Of a stretch of DNA of 51,902 nt, positions 26,532 through 36,904 are shown piece by piece. The stretch lies in contig CAMWUI010000019.1 in NCBI GenBank assembly GCA_947177395.1, positions 1 to 51,902 on the forward strand, written 5' to 3'. The notes beneath the pieces were generated by a model that did no database searches, was not told the DNA's origin, and saw only the letters and a program-made list of their open reading frames with translations. The stretch is from an uncultured Paraprevotella sp. Its GTDB lineage: Bacteria > Bacteroidota > Bacteroidia > Bacteroidales > Bacteroidaceae. How positions within the stretch are numbered: position 1 is the first letter of the stretch; every line of letters starts with the position of its first letter. The translations under genes were made by a program, and so were the position numbers.

Positions 26532-28475
26532 ATGATTCAGTCTCCTATCCTCATCCTGCAAAAACAAAAGGAACTGCTGCAACAGGAATACGCCTACGAG
26601 AAAGAGCAGTTCCAGCGGCAAACGGAAACCGTCGGTGTGACGCGCAAGGTGAAACGCGGCGTGTGCTGGTATCCGCTACGCACGGGACGCAGTTACTACA
26701 ATTCGCTCAACCAACTGGTCATCGAAGTGGAACGGACGGAAAACCTGGACACGGACCACTCTTTCGAACCCGGGAAACCGGTCTGCTTCTTCACCCAGGA
26801 TGCTTCCGGCGACAGCCGACGGGGCGGAGACGGTTTTCTGCATTACCTGCCGTTCACGGCTTCGGTCAGTTACGTGGATGAAAATCGGATGGTTGTGGCC
26901 TTGCCTTCTTCCGAAGCGCTGGCACAGTTGTCCGAAGCAGACCGCTTGGGCGTTCAGTTGTATCTGGACGAGACAACCTACCGACTGATGTTTGAGGCTC
27001 TCGACCGGGTGATACAAGCCCGGGCGGGGAGACTGGCGGAACTGCGGGATGTCTTCCACGGAACCGCCGCCCCCGGGAAGTTCGCGTTCGCCCCCGTCCG
27101 TTTCCCATGGCTGAACGCCACACAGCAGGATGCCGTCAACGAAGTTCTCCGCGCCAAGGATGTGGCTGTGGTACACGGCCCTCCGGGTACCGGCAAGACC
27201 ACGACTCTGGTAGAAGCCATTTATGAAACCCTGAGACGGGAAAGCCAAGTGATGGTATGCGCACAAAGCAATATGGCCGTAGACTGGATAGCGGAACAAC
27301 TGACCGACCGGGGTGTAGCCGTGCTACGCATAGGAAACCCGACCCGCATCACCGACCAAATGCTGTCTTTCACTTACGAAAGACGGTTTGAGAACCATCC
27401 GCAATACACCCAGTTGTGGGCTATCCGTAAGGCCATTCGCGACTTGTATGCAGCCCGTTCCAACGGCCATCAGAATCGGGATGCGTTTCACCAGAAGGTG
27501 GCGAGACTGCGCGACCGGGCCACAGAAATTGAAATTGCCATTCAACAGGATCTGTTTGCCGATGCAAGGGTCATCGCCTGTACGCTTACGGGATCGGCCA
27601 ACCGGGTGCTGGAGGGCATGAAATTCTCCACACTGTTCATCGACGAGGCGGCACAGGCTTTGGAAGCGGCCTGCTGGATTGCCATCCGGAAAGCCGGCCG
27701 TGTCATCCTGGCCGGAGATCACCAGCAACTGCCGCCCACGCTGAAAAGTCCGGAGGCACAACACGGCGGACTGGACCGGACACTGATGCAGAGCATCGTG
27801 GAAAACAAACCCGGTTGTGTCAGTCTGCTGGAAGTGCAATATCGCATGAACGACCGTATCATGCAGTTTTCCAGCGAATGGTTTTACGAAGGCCGGCTGA
27901 AGAGCGCCCCCGAAATCCGCTACCGCGGCATACTGGACTGGGACAATCCGATGGAATGGATAGACACGGCGGACGAAACCGACATACAGGTTTATCTGCC
28001 GGACGAAGAACAAGCTGCATTGAACTTCGGAGAAGAAAGTTACGAGGACGGGGCAAGCCGGTTCAACCGTCAGGAAGCGCAGCTCACCCTGAATGTCCTG
28101 AAACAATATTTTATCCGGATAGGAAAAACACGGATCTTGGGGGAACGAATCGACACCGGTATCATTTCGCCTTATAAGGGACAAGTACAGCTATTGCGCC
28201 ATCTGCTGAAACAGGATGCTTTCTTCAAACCGTTCCGCCCGTTGATCTCCGTCAACACCGTCGACGGTTTCCAGGGACAGGAACGAGACGTCATTCTCAT
28301 CAGCATGGTACGGAGCAACAGCGAAGGACGCATCGGTTTCCTCTCCGATCTGCGCCGTATGAACGTGGCCATCACACGCGCCCGCATGAAACTCATCATA
28401 CTAGGAGACAGCCATACGCTGGGACGTCAACCGTTCTATCGCCGGTTGCTGCAATACGTGCGACAGCAGGAATGA
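26532..28475 (+). CDS. SF1B helicase of the IGHMBP2/Upf1 type
   Basis: A 647-residue DNA or RNA helicase of the AAA_11/AAA_12 class. An N-terminal beta-barrel region (about 40-130) precedes the helicase core: Q-motif ATQQDAV, Walker A GPPGTGKTT (216-224), motif II DEAA (371-374), GDHQQLPPT as motif III, QYRMND as motif IV region, and VDGFQGQERDVIL and NVAITRARMKL as motifs V and VI. It is complete. Such helicases are common single genes in Bacteroides and are thought to resolve nucleic acid structures. Its stop is 18 bp from the converging hsdR of the second restriction locus. Confidence 0.93.
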   Translation: MIQSPILILQKQKELLQQEYAYEKEQFQRQTETVGVTRKVKRGVCWYPLRTGRSYYNSLNQLVIEVERTENLDTDHSFEPGKPVCFFTQDASGDSRRGGDGFLHYLPFTASVSYVDENRMVVALPSSEALAQLSEADRLGVQLYLDETTYRLMFEALDRVIQARAGRLAELRDVFHGTAAPGKFAFAPVRFPWLNATQQDAVNEVLRAKDVAVVHGPPGTGKTTTLVEAIYETLRRESQVMVCAQSNMAVDWIAEQLTDRGVAVLRIGNPTRITDQMLSFTYERRFENHPQYTQLWAIRKAIRDLYAARSNGHQNRDAFHQKVARLRDRATEIEIAIQQDLFADARVIACTLTGSANRVLEGMKFSTLFIDEAAQALEAACWIAIRKAGRVILAGDHQQLPPTLKSPEAQHGGLDRTLMQSIVENKPGCVSLLEVQYRMNDRIMQFSSEWFYEGRLKSAPEIRYRGILDWDNPMEWIDTADETDIQVYLPDEEQAALNFGEESYEDGASRFNRQEAQLTLNVLKQYFIRIGKTRILGERIDTGIISPYKGQVQLLRHLLKQDAFFKPFRPLISVNTVDGFQGQERDVILISMVRSNSEGRIGFLSDLRRMNVAITRARMKLIILGDSHTLGRQPFYRRLLQYVRQQE

Positions 28476-28493
28476 GGCTGTCGAATGAAATGC

Positions 28494-31400
28494 CTACACC
28501 GTAAGCCAACCGTAACCTTGTATTGCCATGTCGATGAAATGATTCATCAGCAAATTTGTTTTTGCGGCAAACACTTCGCGGTCGTACGATTCCGGTAAGT
28601 CATTATTCAGAGAGACTTTAATGATGTCCATAACCTTTTGTTTGGGTTGGGCATCTTTGTGCCAGTCCACACCCATTACATTATTCTCTTCAGAGAGCCT
28701 CTTGTACAAATTCTTGGCGGCTAACTTAACCTTCTGTTCTTCTTTCTGCGTCAGTTTGCGGTCTTTGACAAGCAGGTCGAAGATTTCAAGTTCTTCCTCC
28801 TCCAGTTCCATTTCGGTGGCACGATTCTGTTCGCGCTTCAGATCTTCAATAAGTTGAAGAAGTTTCTCGTAATAATCCTCGTTCTCGCTGCCTCCGGCAT
28901 TATAACGGCCGATAATATTCTTATATCGTTCCGAGAATGCGATACGAGTACAATTCTTGTTGATAAGCCGCTTCAATGTATCTTCAATATATTCACGCAA
29001 ACTATCTATTTCAAGCGCTTTATAGGGAGATTCACGTATAACCTTGCGTACAGCATCCACATCAAGCTTACTAAGGTCGATAACCTTGCTTTTATATATA
29101 CCGCATCTGTCAGCGACAACAGCCGACACGCTGTCATCAAGCGTATCGACCATTCTTGCCTTGGCCCGGTTCAGTTTTTCATCGTCTATCCGGTTGCAGG
29201 AAAGTCCGTGCAGATAACTAATAGGCGCAAACTTGTCGTTAGCCCAACCTCTTTCGAATATCTCCGGTTTGCTTGCGTCATAAAGATTCATCAGCAGGTT
29301 ACCCAAAACTTTGAATCTGTCTTTCCATTCGTCTTTTTCGAGTATCTTCACGTACGCCAGCCGTAAAAGTTCAAGTTGGTCAAGCGTATTGGATTCTGCT
29401 ATAATATCTTCTATGCTTATGCCCAACTGCATAAGGAACACTTCGCACTCCGTGATACATTCATCTATATTCTGGATAAGCGTCTCAATGTCTTTTGCCG
29501 GATATTCCGAACCGTTGTCATTGGACGCATAGTCGCTCAATGCCCGTTGCATATACTTGAATACATTGACATAATCAACCACGATACCGCAACTCTTGCC
29601 GGGGAATACGCGATTCGCACGGGCTATCGCCTGCATCAGCGTGTGCCCCTTCATCGGTTTGTCAAGATAGAGCGTGGAGAGCGACGGCACATCAAAGCCG
29701 GTCAGCCACATAGCGCACACAAATACGAGGCACAACGGATTGTCCGGGTCTTTAAAGCGGTCTTCTATGTCTTTGCCATCCGGCGTTATCTCATTCAGTT
29801 TCTTGCGGTGAAGTGTAATGTCGAGTCCCTGTGCAGCAAATTTCCCAGCTTCATCGGCATCTTCACTGATTACCACCGCCATTTCAACATTATTCATATA
29901 ATTGAGCATCGCCGTGAGGCGGTCGCGTTCTTCCTGGGTCGTTGTATGACTGCGCTCTTTGACAAGCTTCTTTTTCTCCTCTGCCCAATACTTTTGCACC
30001 TTGTCGTACATTTTCACCGCAGTGTACTTGTCTACGCTCACTACCATTCCTTTGCCAAGAAAACCGCGGCGCGGGAAATGATGCGCGATGTCTTGTGCAA
30101 TCTTATCTAAGCGTTCGTCGCGTTTTATCACTTCCAGAATACGGGACGACGAGTTTTCAAGCAACTCCTTTTCACGGTCGTTCAGGTTTTCATCCTCCAC
30201 TATCTGGTCGATGTCGGTGTCGAGCCAGTCATTGGTAAGCCCGACTTCGGGGACTCGGCGGCTGTAGAACAAGGGTACGGTGCTGCCGTCTTCAATGGCC
30301 TGGGCAAAGTTATACTCAGACACATAGTCGCCGAACCATTGGTTTGTCAGGCGCTTGCTGCCCAACAGCGGTGTCCCCGTAAATGCAATGTAATTGGCGT
30401 TGGGCAGTCCGGTATGCATATTCTCCGCCAACTGCTTGTATTGCGTGCGGTGCGCCTCATCTACAAGCACGAAGATGTCATTTCGTTCCGAGAGAATGGG
30501 ATATTTCTTCGTCTTATCATATTGGAACTTATGGATGAGGGTGAACACCATCGGCTTGTTGCCCGACAGGAATTCCCGGAGTTGTGCGGCATTCTTCGGC
30601 TGGCACTCCTCCTTGTCCCCTATCATTTCTGCCCGCACGAAAGTCTTGTGTATCTGTGCGTCGAGGTCTTCACGGTCGGTAACCACCAGGAAAGTGAAGT
30701 TCCCGTGCAGTTTGCGCTTCACCTTGCGCACAAACATCACCATCGAATAGCTTTTTCCCGAACCTTGCGTATGCCAGAATACGCCTAATTTCCCTTTCAG
30801 TTCATCCCGGTTCCAAACGCTTTTCATCAGATTGTTGACTCCCAGATACTGGTGGTTTTTGGCGATAATCTTGATGCGTTTGTTGTCGAAGAAGATAAAA
30901 TTCTCTATGTAATCAAGCAACCGCTCCTTGCGGAAAAGGCCGTCAATCAGGTTGGTGATGCTCAGACCGTAGTCTTCAATTTGTTTGCGATCCACCTTCT
31001 CTTTCTCATCATCCACCCGCAGCCACTCAAAGAAAAACTCATATCCGGCATTCCACGCCCCTATTTTCGTTTGCAAACCATTCGAGAGAACGCATATCTG
31101 GTTTAGAGCAAACAGGTTAGGGATGTCTGCCCGATATGAAACAAGGTTTTTGTTGTAGGATTCCTCTAACTTCACCGTTGAGTTCTTCAACTCTATGAAT
31201 ACCAACGGCAGGCCATTTACGAAAAGCAATACATCCGGACGACGGTAACGGAAACGCCCTTTTATCCACATCTGGTTGACGCAGTGGAAGTCATTGTTCT
31301 CCGGATTGTCGAAGTCAATCAACCGTACAATATCAAAATCTTCCCGGTTTTGCTTGCGTGTCTTCACCTTGATACCGTTGCGAATCTGGTTGTAGAACTT

Positions 31401-31688
31401 ATAGTTCGTGTCCACCATATCCGCACCGGTATAATCTTTCCGGTAGTCGCGCACAATATCTTCAAGAATCTCCGGGGCTATTTGAGGGTTCAAACGCTTC
31501 AGGGCATTTAGGTATATTTCAGGAAGAATGCACTCTTCTACGTTCGCGCGTCCTGTCTTCAACAGATCATTCTGCCCCTCAACGCTGGGGTCGCATTCAA
31601 TGCGCTGCCATCCATACTCCGGTTGCGACAGCCGGGTGCATATCGCCTGTTCGATATTGTCTTCGCTGATGAATGATTTCATAGCCAT
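28494..31688 (-). CDS. hsdR: Type I restriction subunit HsdR (second system)
   Basis: Motor and nuclease subunit, 1064 residues. The PD-(D/E)XK site is D152, E166 and K168 in [11 protein letters not shown] to VFIELKN. The SF2 motor has Walker A QGSGKS at 308-313, DEAH at 410-413, FTGTPLL, and [14 protein letters not shown]. The C-terminal part is helical. It differs throughout from the HsdR of the first locus, so the two systems are separate and not duplicates. It is the last gene of the operon and begins 123 bp after the AlbA_2 gene, across two 11-bp repeat arrays. No terminator is seen before the converging helicase gene. Confidence 0.97.
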   Translation of the reverse strand: MAMKSFISEDNIEQAICTRLSQPEYGWQRIECDPSVEGQNDLLKTGRANVEECILPEIYLNALKRLNPQIAPEILEDIVRDYRKDYTGADMVDTNYKFYNQIRNGIKVKTRKQNREDFDIVRLIDFDNPENNDFHCVNQMWIKGRFRYRRPDVLLFVNGLPLVFIELKNSTVKLEESYNKNLVSYRADIPNLFALNQICVLSNGLQTKIGAWNAGYEFFFEWLRVDDEKEKVDRKQIEDYGLSITNLIDGLFRKERLLDYIENFIFFDNKRIKIIAKNHQYLGVNNLMKSVWNRDELKGKLGVFWHTQGSGKSYSMVMFVRKVKRKLHGNFTFLVVTDREDLDAQIHKTFVRAEMIGDKEECQPKNAAQLREFLSGNKPMVFTLIHKFQYDKTKKYPILSERNDIFVLVDEAHRTQYKQLAENMHTGLPNANYIAFTGTPLLGSKRLTNQWFGDYVSEYNFAQAIEDGSTVPLFYSRRVPEVGLTNDWLDTDIDQIVEDENLNDREKELLENSSSRILEVIKRDERLDKIAQDIAHHFPRRGFLGKGMVVSVDKYTAVKMYDKVQKYWAEEKKKLVKERSHTTTQEERDRLTAMLNYMNNVEMAVVISEDADEAGKFAAQGLDITLHRKKLNEITPDGKDIEDRFKDPDNPLCLVFVCAMWLTGFDVPSLSTLYLDKPMKGHTLMQAIARANRVFPGKSCGIVVDYVNVFKYMQRALSDYASNDNGSEYPAKDIETLIQNIDECITECEVFLMQLGISIEDIIAESNTLDQLELLRLAYVKILEKDEWKDRFKVLGNLLMNLYDASKPEIFERGWANDKFAPISYLHGLSCNRIDDEKLNRAKARMVDTLDDSVSAVVADRCGIYKSKVIDLSKLDVDAVRKVIRESPYKALEIDSLREYIEDTLKRLINKNCTRIAFSERYKNIIGRYNAGGSENEDYYEKLLQLIEDLKREQNRATEMELEEEELEIFDLLVKDRKLTQKEEQKVKLAAKNLYKRLSEENNVMGVDWHKDAQPKQKVMDIIKVSLNNDLPESYDREVFAAKTNLLMNHFIDMAIQGYGWLTV

Positions 31689-31691
31689 ATA

Positions 31692-31734
31692 CTTAAAGCT
31701 CGCTTAAACTCACTTGAAACTCACTTGAAACTTA
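31692..31734. repeat. 11-bp tandem array, copy 1
   Basis: Four units beginning CTTAAAGCTCG (31692), CTTAAACTCA (31703, 10 bp), CTTGAAACTCA (31713) and CTTGAAACTTA (31724). They resemble the second array 44 bp away and share the 11-bp step. The array lies in the leader of hsdR on the minus strand, within 45 bp of its start codon. Confidence 0.8.
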
Positions 31735-31777
31735 ATATTATTACAAGCTGTAAAACAACAAGATATATTACCTTCCA

Positions 31778-31815
31778 CTTAAAAGTCGCTTAAAAGTCGC
31801 TTAAAAGTCGCTTAA
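31778..31815. repeat. 11-bp tandem array, copy 2
   Basis: CTTAAAAGTCG is repeated three times exactly (31778, 31789, 31800), and a partial fourth unit overlaps the stop codon (31812-31814) of the AlbA_2 gene. Changes in copy number would alter the spacing between that gene and hsdR without changing either protein. Confidence 0.88.
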
Positions 31816-33494
31816 CATAGAATCCACTTTTTTTCCGTATTACTCTGAATTTTTCCCTGCATTCTCAGTTTGGTAAGAATATTACCCACCTTGCTTTTCT
31901 TTTGTTTATCAGTGAGCACATCCGAGAGTTTGTCCATTATCAATAAATCAATATCATGGCGAGAAGCCTGTTTGAACTTCTTCAAATATTCAAGAATCAT
32001 ATCCATAAAGTAATCATCATCAAAACTACGATTCTTGACATAGGTGGTTTTCAAACCCACCTGCCGACTGTATCCCGCAATTTTGGCAGAAAGATATATA
32101 TTCGGCTTACGCCCTTCGATATACCCTTTCTTTCGGAACAGGGCAATGGTATCATCCGTTATTGGCTGATGCTTCTGCACCTTGTCAAGCAGGATTATTT
32201 CAGGTAACTTGAGGTCTGGATTATTCACCAGAATCTTTGCAAAGTTTTCATCAAGGACATTTCCTTGTATCTTACACACGACCTTACCATCGCTCAAATC
32301 GTATTCAGGCATAGGAAAGAAACGATTCTTCTGCTGAATATAAAGTTTACGTATTCCACCGCCTTCCGTTTCCACCATTTTTACATTCCTCATAGCTTCA
32401 ACCAAAAACGGATTACGATATTCTGACTCTGGGAAGTTGTGCTCTACCACATCTTCAACTGATGAAGGAAGAAACTCGCCATAGTTTCTGAACAGTAGCG
32501 ACTCGTCTTCGTGCTCTATTACTTCTATTCTTGTTTTTCTTCCATAGTCTTGGTGTGCGATACAGTTGCAGAGTGGCTCTCTTAGGGTAAACACGTCATA
32601 GCGTTGCATCATTTCTGGGAACATATTTCCACTAATCGTAAAAGTGTAGTTGGCATTTCTAACCAAATGCTGGAAATCCTCCACTGCCTGTATCATAGGA
32701 ATAGACAAAATTCTAAAATCCTTGTTCTCATCGCCGCCGTCTTTCAATTGCCAGCGAATCTGACACACAGCGGGCGAAATGAAATGGCTCGCCTCTTCTC
32801 TGCCGACAAGTATGATGGCAGTATTGGTGATTTTCCCTTGGCGTGTGATATGCGCTTTATTCAAGAAAGTCATATCGTCCCATGAGTCAATCTCTTCTAT
32901 GCGATTGGAGTGCAATTCCTTATACTTATCGCGCGCCAAGCGTATCGCTTTGGGGTCAAGGTCTTGCAAGGTGGCATCTGGGATGATTTCTGCTGACCAG
33001 TCCTTACCTGCAATAGGTTCACTCAGAATGGCCTCCATGCGCTCTTTGGTCATTGGAACCAAAGAGTCTTTGATGCGCTGCCACGCTTTCTTATGAGCAA
33101 TAACCGGTCTGCGAGGGAAATGCTTGGGAATGTGAAATACCCAGACTTTTTTCTTACTATCTTCTGTTACAAATTCCTCTATATTCAGTCCTTCACTCGA
33201 AAGATTGGTGCAATGTTCGGTCAGTTTGAATGTAGCAGACTCTTTTGTGGCAGGCAGACCATTGAAAGTAAGTCCCGAATAGTCAGTTCCAACGATATTG
33301 AGGGTTTGGTCTTCCACACCAATGACAAGGTGCCCTCCGTGCATATTACTGATGGCACTGACGTATGAGACCACATCCTTCCCTTCACTACCAGAAAACA
33401 TATTCTTCAAGTTGCGGAATTCTTTCCACTCGCATTTCTCATTCTCGCGTGGATAATTGAGAAGCAAATATTCTTGTAATGCTTTTTCTGTCAT
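31812..33494 (-). CDS. AlbA_2/Schlafen-like and HATPase_c_4 protein of the type I locus
   Basis: A 560-residue protein of the group once named divergent AAA-4 or RecG-related. Residues about 15-130 form an AlbA_2 domain (ISNMHGGHLVIGVED), about 285-370 an HATPase_c_4-like region (LREPLCNCIAHQDYGRKTRIEVIE), and the C-terminus is a winged-helix-like segment. Genes of this kind are common passengers between hsdS and hsdR in type I loci; regulation or defence roles have been proposed without a settled mechanism. It lies 36 bp after hsdS and is intact, so it is probably part of the operon. Confidence 0.85.
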   Translation of the reverse strand: MTEKALQEYLLLNYPRENEKCEWKEFRNLKNMFSGSEGKDVVSYVSAISNMHGGHLVIGVEDQTLNIVGTDYSGLTFNGLPATKESATFKLTEHCTNLSSEGLNIEEFVTEDSKKKVWVFHIPKHFPRRPVIAHKKAWQRIKDSLVPMTKERMEAILSEPIAGKDWSAEIIPDATLQDLDPKAIRLARDKYKELHSNRIEEIDSWDDMTFLNKAHITRQGKITNTAIILVGREEASHFISPAVCQIRWQLKDGGDENKDFRILSIPMIQAVEDFQHLVRNANYTFTISGNMFPEMMQRYDVFTLREPLCNCIAHQDYGRKTRIEVIEHEDESLLFRNYGEFLPSSVEDVVEHNFPESEYRNPFLVEAMRNVKMVETEGGGIRKLYIQQKNRFFPMPEYDLSDGKVVCKIQGNVLDENFAKILVNNPDLKLPEIILLDKVQKHQPITDDTIALFRKKGYIEGRKPNIYLSAKIAGYSRQVGLKTTYVKNRSFDDDYFMDMILEYLKKFKQASRHDIDLLIMDKLSDVLTDKQKKSKVGNILTKLRMQGKIQSNTEKKWILC

Positions 33495-33530
33495 AATCTG
33501 AAATAAATTTAGATATGTTTTATATCGCTT

Positions 33531-34877
33531 TCAAAACTCATATCCGCAGCAATACCATTCTCTGTGTCGGTTGTCTTGTTCACGCCTTCCAAATTTAGTT
33601 TTTACTTCTAATTTTCCGCTCATCAGGCGAGGTAAAAGAGCGTCCCGTTGCTTTATGAGATTTTCATTCTGCATTGCCAGTTTGTTGATTTCTTTAATAA
33701 TCGGAATAATTTGACTCTCAAATATGTTCATTATGTCCATTGGTGGTAACATAACCAATCCCTTGCGAAGGAATGCCTCGAACTTAAAATTAATAATGCC
33801 GGTAGACTGTAATTGAAATCTATCTATTATACGTGTACAATATAAATATTGCATCCAATAATAAAAAAAGTATGGAGAGGCTACCGCTTTGTTCAATCGA
33901 ATTAACTTGCAGAAACTAGCACATATAACTTTCCCATCTTTGAATCGATCTATCATTTCTTGAGTTACAAGGACGGTTCTCCCGACAGGCTGTTCCGAAG
34001 TGCCTCCGGAGATTTCCATGACAATATCACCCTCCACAAGTTGGCGAGACTTATAATTGCTGATTTTATGGTAGCGTCTTGGGCAACTTGATAAATCATA
34101 GCGCCAAACACTGGGAAAATCTGCACCTCTTATAACTCTGGCTTCAATAGGATAATCTTCTGAATAATCATCATTTCCCCAACCTCCGCCAATGTAATAT
34201 TCAAATATAGAATTCATATTTGTAACTTGGAAAGTAGCCGGTAGTCTTCCAAGTTTACTTCCTACGAACTCAGTGTTTTCATATCCAGGGAAGCGGAAAC
34301 GGACGAACCATTCCTTATAGAGATTCTCTGCCATTTGTTCCAGCAAACGAATCCGCTTTGTGTTGTTCTCTATTAAAGAGTCGTATGCGGAGAGGATAGA
34401 GGCTATCTTACGTTGTTTCTGTAAGTTTGGCTCTATTGGAAATTTGAGTTTAGCAAATTTATTCTTACTGATTATAGGAGTGCCGGAGCCAGATCCTCCT
34501 CCAATCAGTTGAAAATAAGGCAGAGCTTCTCTAATTAAATAATAGATATATCTATAATCGTTGTCTTTATTAGGGATTATGGTGTTTATTTGTTGATTAG
34601 TTATTGATGCTGATTTTGTAATACACGGTTTCCCTATAGTAGACCCAATGCAGGTGACGCAAACGGTATTTGGAGGTAATAGTGTTTTTTGTTGTCTTGA
34701 CGCACCATAAGCAGATACTGTGCGTTCTGTCGATTCCTGGTAGTAAGTATCATATCCTTCTATGTCTGTGGGAGTAATAAATGGAATTGTTCCACCCCAC
34801 AATTCATTATTTGTGGTAGACGGTGTCTTACCCGTAACAATACCACCTAGTTCAGACAACTGCTTATACATTTTCAT
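33531..34877 (-). CDS. hsdS: Type I specificity subunit HsdS (second system)
   Basis: A full-length specificity subunit of 448 residues with two recognition domains. TRD1 covers about 1-150 and is followed by the conserved helix NLQKQRKIASILSAYDSLIE; TRD2 covers about 205-375 and is followed by a second helix ending in LLPRLMSGKLEV. No homopolymer of note was seen. About 26 residues after LMSGKLEV are unusual, rich in R and W; the +1 frame there reads NGIAADMSFESDIKHI before its own stop, so a late frameshift is possible. The start is 3 bp after the hsdM stop, with GGGAGGGAT as ribosome site. Confidence 0.95.
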   Translation of the reverse strand: MKMYKQLSELGGIVTGKTPSTTNNELWGGTIPFITPTDIEGYDTYYQESTERTVSAYGASRQQKTLLPPNTVCVTCIGSTIGKPCITKSASITNQQINTIIPNKDNDYRYIYYLIREALPYFQLIGGGSGSGTPIISKNKFAKLKFPIEPNLQKQRKIASILSAYDSLIENNTKRIRLLEQMAENLYKEWFVRFRFPGYENTEFVGSKLGRLPATFQVTNMNSIFEYYIGGGWGNDDYSEDYPIEARVIRGADFPSVWRYDLSSCPRRYHKISNYKSRQLVEGDIVMEISGGTSEQPVGRTVLVTQEMIDRFKDGKVICASFCKLIRLNKAVASPYFFYYWMQYLYCTRIIDRFQLQSTGIINFKFEAFLRKGLVMLPPMDIMNIFESQIIPIIKEINKLAMQNENLIKQRDALLPRLMSGKLEVKTKFGRREQDNRHREWYCCGYEF

Positions 34878-34880
34878 ATA

Positions 34881-36563
34881 TTATCCCTCCCCAAACAATT
34901 CCTTCATATTCTTCTCTATCTCCGCCATCAGCGTCTCTGCCTCGGCATTGAGGGCTTTGAGTTCAGCGTGACCAGCCTTCATTGTCTCGGCAAACTCCTC
35001 TTCCGTCATACCGTCGTCCTCAATCACCACGCCCACATAGCGTCCGGCATTGAGCGAATAATCCTGGTCAATGATTCCGTCCTCGCCTTCGAGTTTCGCC
35101 ACTTTGCACAAACCAATAATATCCCGGTAAATACCATCGGGCCAACGCTCCAGTAGCCAATCGACGTGCTCCTGCTTGCCTGTCTGTTTGTATTCATCCA
35201 CGAGTGCCCAAAAGGCAGTGCTGTCTCCCTCGTAAAGGCGGGTAATGATACCGAGATTCTTTATCTGCTCGTCGCTGAATTTGCGGTGGGCACGATCGAC
35301 CTGGGTAAAGATGTTCCTTGCATCAATGAACAGGATTTCGTCCTTGTTCTTTTTCTCCTTATTGAAGAACCATAGCGTGGCCGGCAGCGTTACTGTCGAG
35401 AACATATTGCTTGGCAACGTCACCATCTGCGAAATGATGCCGTCCTCAATCATCTTCTTGCGGATTTCCAATTCCGAACCGCCTGCGTCGCTGGCGGAAT
35501 TTGCCATTACAAGCGCCGCCTTGCCGGTGGCATTCAGCGATGTGGCAAAAAGTCCTATCCAAAGGTAGTTGGCATTCGGAACCGTTTCCTTTTTATCAGA
35601 AGCCTTTTTGCCGGACTTGGTTTTGTTGCGGGGCACACCGTAGGTGTTGAACCGCTTGTCATCAATGACTTTGTCCACCACAACTTCATCCACATTGAAC
35701 GGCGGATTTGCCATCACATAGTCGAAGTTTCCGAACTCGTCGTGAGGGTCGGAGTAGAAGGAATTGGCCTCGATAATATCTCCCCGCACATTGTTCAACA
35801 GCAAGTTCATCTTAGCCAGCTTGACCGTGTCGGGATCCTTCTCCACACCGTAGCAACGGAAGCGCATCATGTCGCTGTTGGTGGCATTATGGCGGTGCAT
35901 ATAACGGGCAGCCTGGACAAACATACCGCCGGAACCACAGGCCGGGTCAAGGAATCTCTTTTCTCCGATAACGGGCCGCAGAACCTCCACCATATACTGC
36001 ACCACCGAAGCCGGCGTATAGAAGACACCGCCGCCCTGCCCCTCGCTCAGCGCAAACTCGCCGAGGAAATACTCATATATTTCGCCGAAAAGGTCTATGC
36101 CGATATCTTCCGGTATGTCCTTGAACACACGGATAATCTTGCTGAGCAGTTCAGGCTCCTCCTCCGGAACCAATTGCCCATACACTTCCTTCGGAAGCAC
36201 CCCGTCCATTCTCGGGTTTTCCTGCTCGATGGCCTGCATGGCGTTCTTGACAAGCACTGCCTTGTTCGCATCATCGGGAGCATTGTTCAGCGTGTCGAAA
36301 TACGCACATTCGGGAAGAAAGAAACCACACTCCCCGATGGCGATATCCTTGTAGGATTTCTCCATTCGGGTGCCTTTATACTTGTTATATTCCGCCTCTA
36401 TCTTTTCCTTGTGCTGCTTGAAGAGCACATCGGCATAACGCAAAAAGATGAGTCCGAGAATAGGTTGCCCATATTTATTGGCAGAAAGATGGGCGCTGGC
36501 ACGAAGCATGTCTGCCGAGTGCCAAAGATTATCTTTGAGTTGTTTGAGTTCCTGATCTGTCAC
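34881..36563 (-). CDS. hsdM: Type I methyltransferase HsdM (second system)
   Basis: N6-adenine methylase subunit, 560 residues from the GTG at 36563. This start gives MTDQELKQLKDNLW, typical of the family; the frame is open to a TTG at 36617, but that TTG lies upstream of the -7 box (36606-36613). Motif I is DPACGSGG (206-213) and the catalytic motif is NPPF (286-289). FYTPASVV precedes motif I. A C-terminal helical stretch rich in E and K ends the protein. It differs in length and motifs from the first HsdM, so it belongs to another type I family. It leads the hsdM-hsdS-AlbA_2-hsdR operon. Confidence 0.95.
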   Translation of the reverse strand: MTDQELKQLKDNLWHSADMLRASAHLSANKYGQPILGLIFLRYADVLFKQHKEKIEAEYNKYKGTRMEKSYKDIAIGECGFFLPECAYFDTLNNAPDDANKAVLVKNAMQAIEQENPRMDGVLPKEVYGQLVPEEEPELLSKIIRVFKDIPEDIGIDLFGEIYEYFLGEFALSEGQGGGVFYTPASVVQYMVEVLRPVIGEKRFLDPACGSGGMFVQAARYMHRHNATNSDMMRFRCYGVEKDPDTVKLAKMNLLLNNVRGDIIEANSFYSDPHDEFGNFDYVMANPPFNVDEVVVDKVIDDKRFNTYGVPRNKTKSGKKASDKKETVPNANYLWIGLFATSLNATGKAALVMANSASDAGGSELEIRKKMIEDGIISQMVTLPSNMFSTVTLPATLWFFNKEKKNKDEILFIDARNIFTQVDRAHRKFSDEQIKNLGIITRLYEGDSTAFWALVDEYKQTGKQEHVDWLLERWPDGIYRDIIGLCKVAKLEGEDGIIDQDYSLNAGRYVGVVIEDDGMTEEEFAETMKAGHAELKALNAEAETLMAEIEKNMKELFGEG

Positions 36564-36605
36564 AGCCGCGCTATTGAAGATTAACTTTTGCTTATTTTCT
36601 AATGA

Positions 36606-36613
36606 CAAATATA
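36606..36613 (-). promoter_or_regulatory. -7 box of the second hsd operon
   Basis: TATATTTG on the minus strand, 43 bp before the GTG start of hsdM. No -33 TTTG at the usual distance. It supports the GTG start over the upstream TTG. Confidence 0.6.
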
Positions 36614-36617
36614 ACAA

Positions 36618-36904
36618 TAAATTAAGTTATTCTCTATTTATTACCCCGAAATCCGACAAAAGACAAGAGTTTGGGAATTATCCTTTATAAGCAAACATTC
36701 ATTTTCCGTGTTATCCGTATGCCTGTTTATAGGCTCCCCATTGGCATTTCAATCCAGCCTTTCGGGTTTAAAATTATCGATTGCATCTGTTTGACAATCC
36801 GGCCTACATCATACACAGCAATATATTAAGAATAAATGCATTATATTAGTCCAGCGCAAATTAAAAACAGCTGAACAGTTCGTTTATTTCAATCCGGTTT
36901 TATA
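36618..36904. other. AT-rich intergenic stretch, no gene seen
   Basis: No frame of note, no RNA gene and no strong hairpin was recognised. It separates the hsdM promoter from the 23-bp array. Confidence 0.5.

Noticed and set aside
28494-36563. Second restriction locus as a duplicate of the first
   Set aside because: HsdM and HsdR differ in length and motifs (NPPF versus NPPY, 1064 versus 1035 residues) and the accessory genes differ.
36564-36617. Upstream TTG start for the second hsdM
   Set aside because: It lies upstream of the -7 box, and residues 1-18 do not resemble HsdM.
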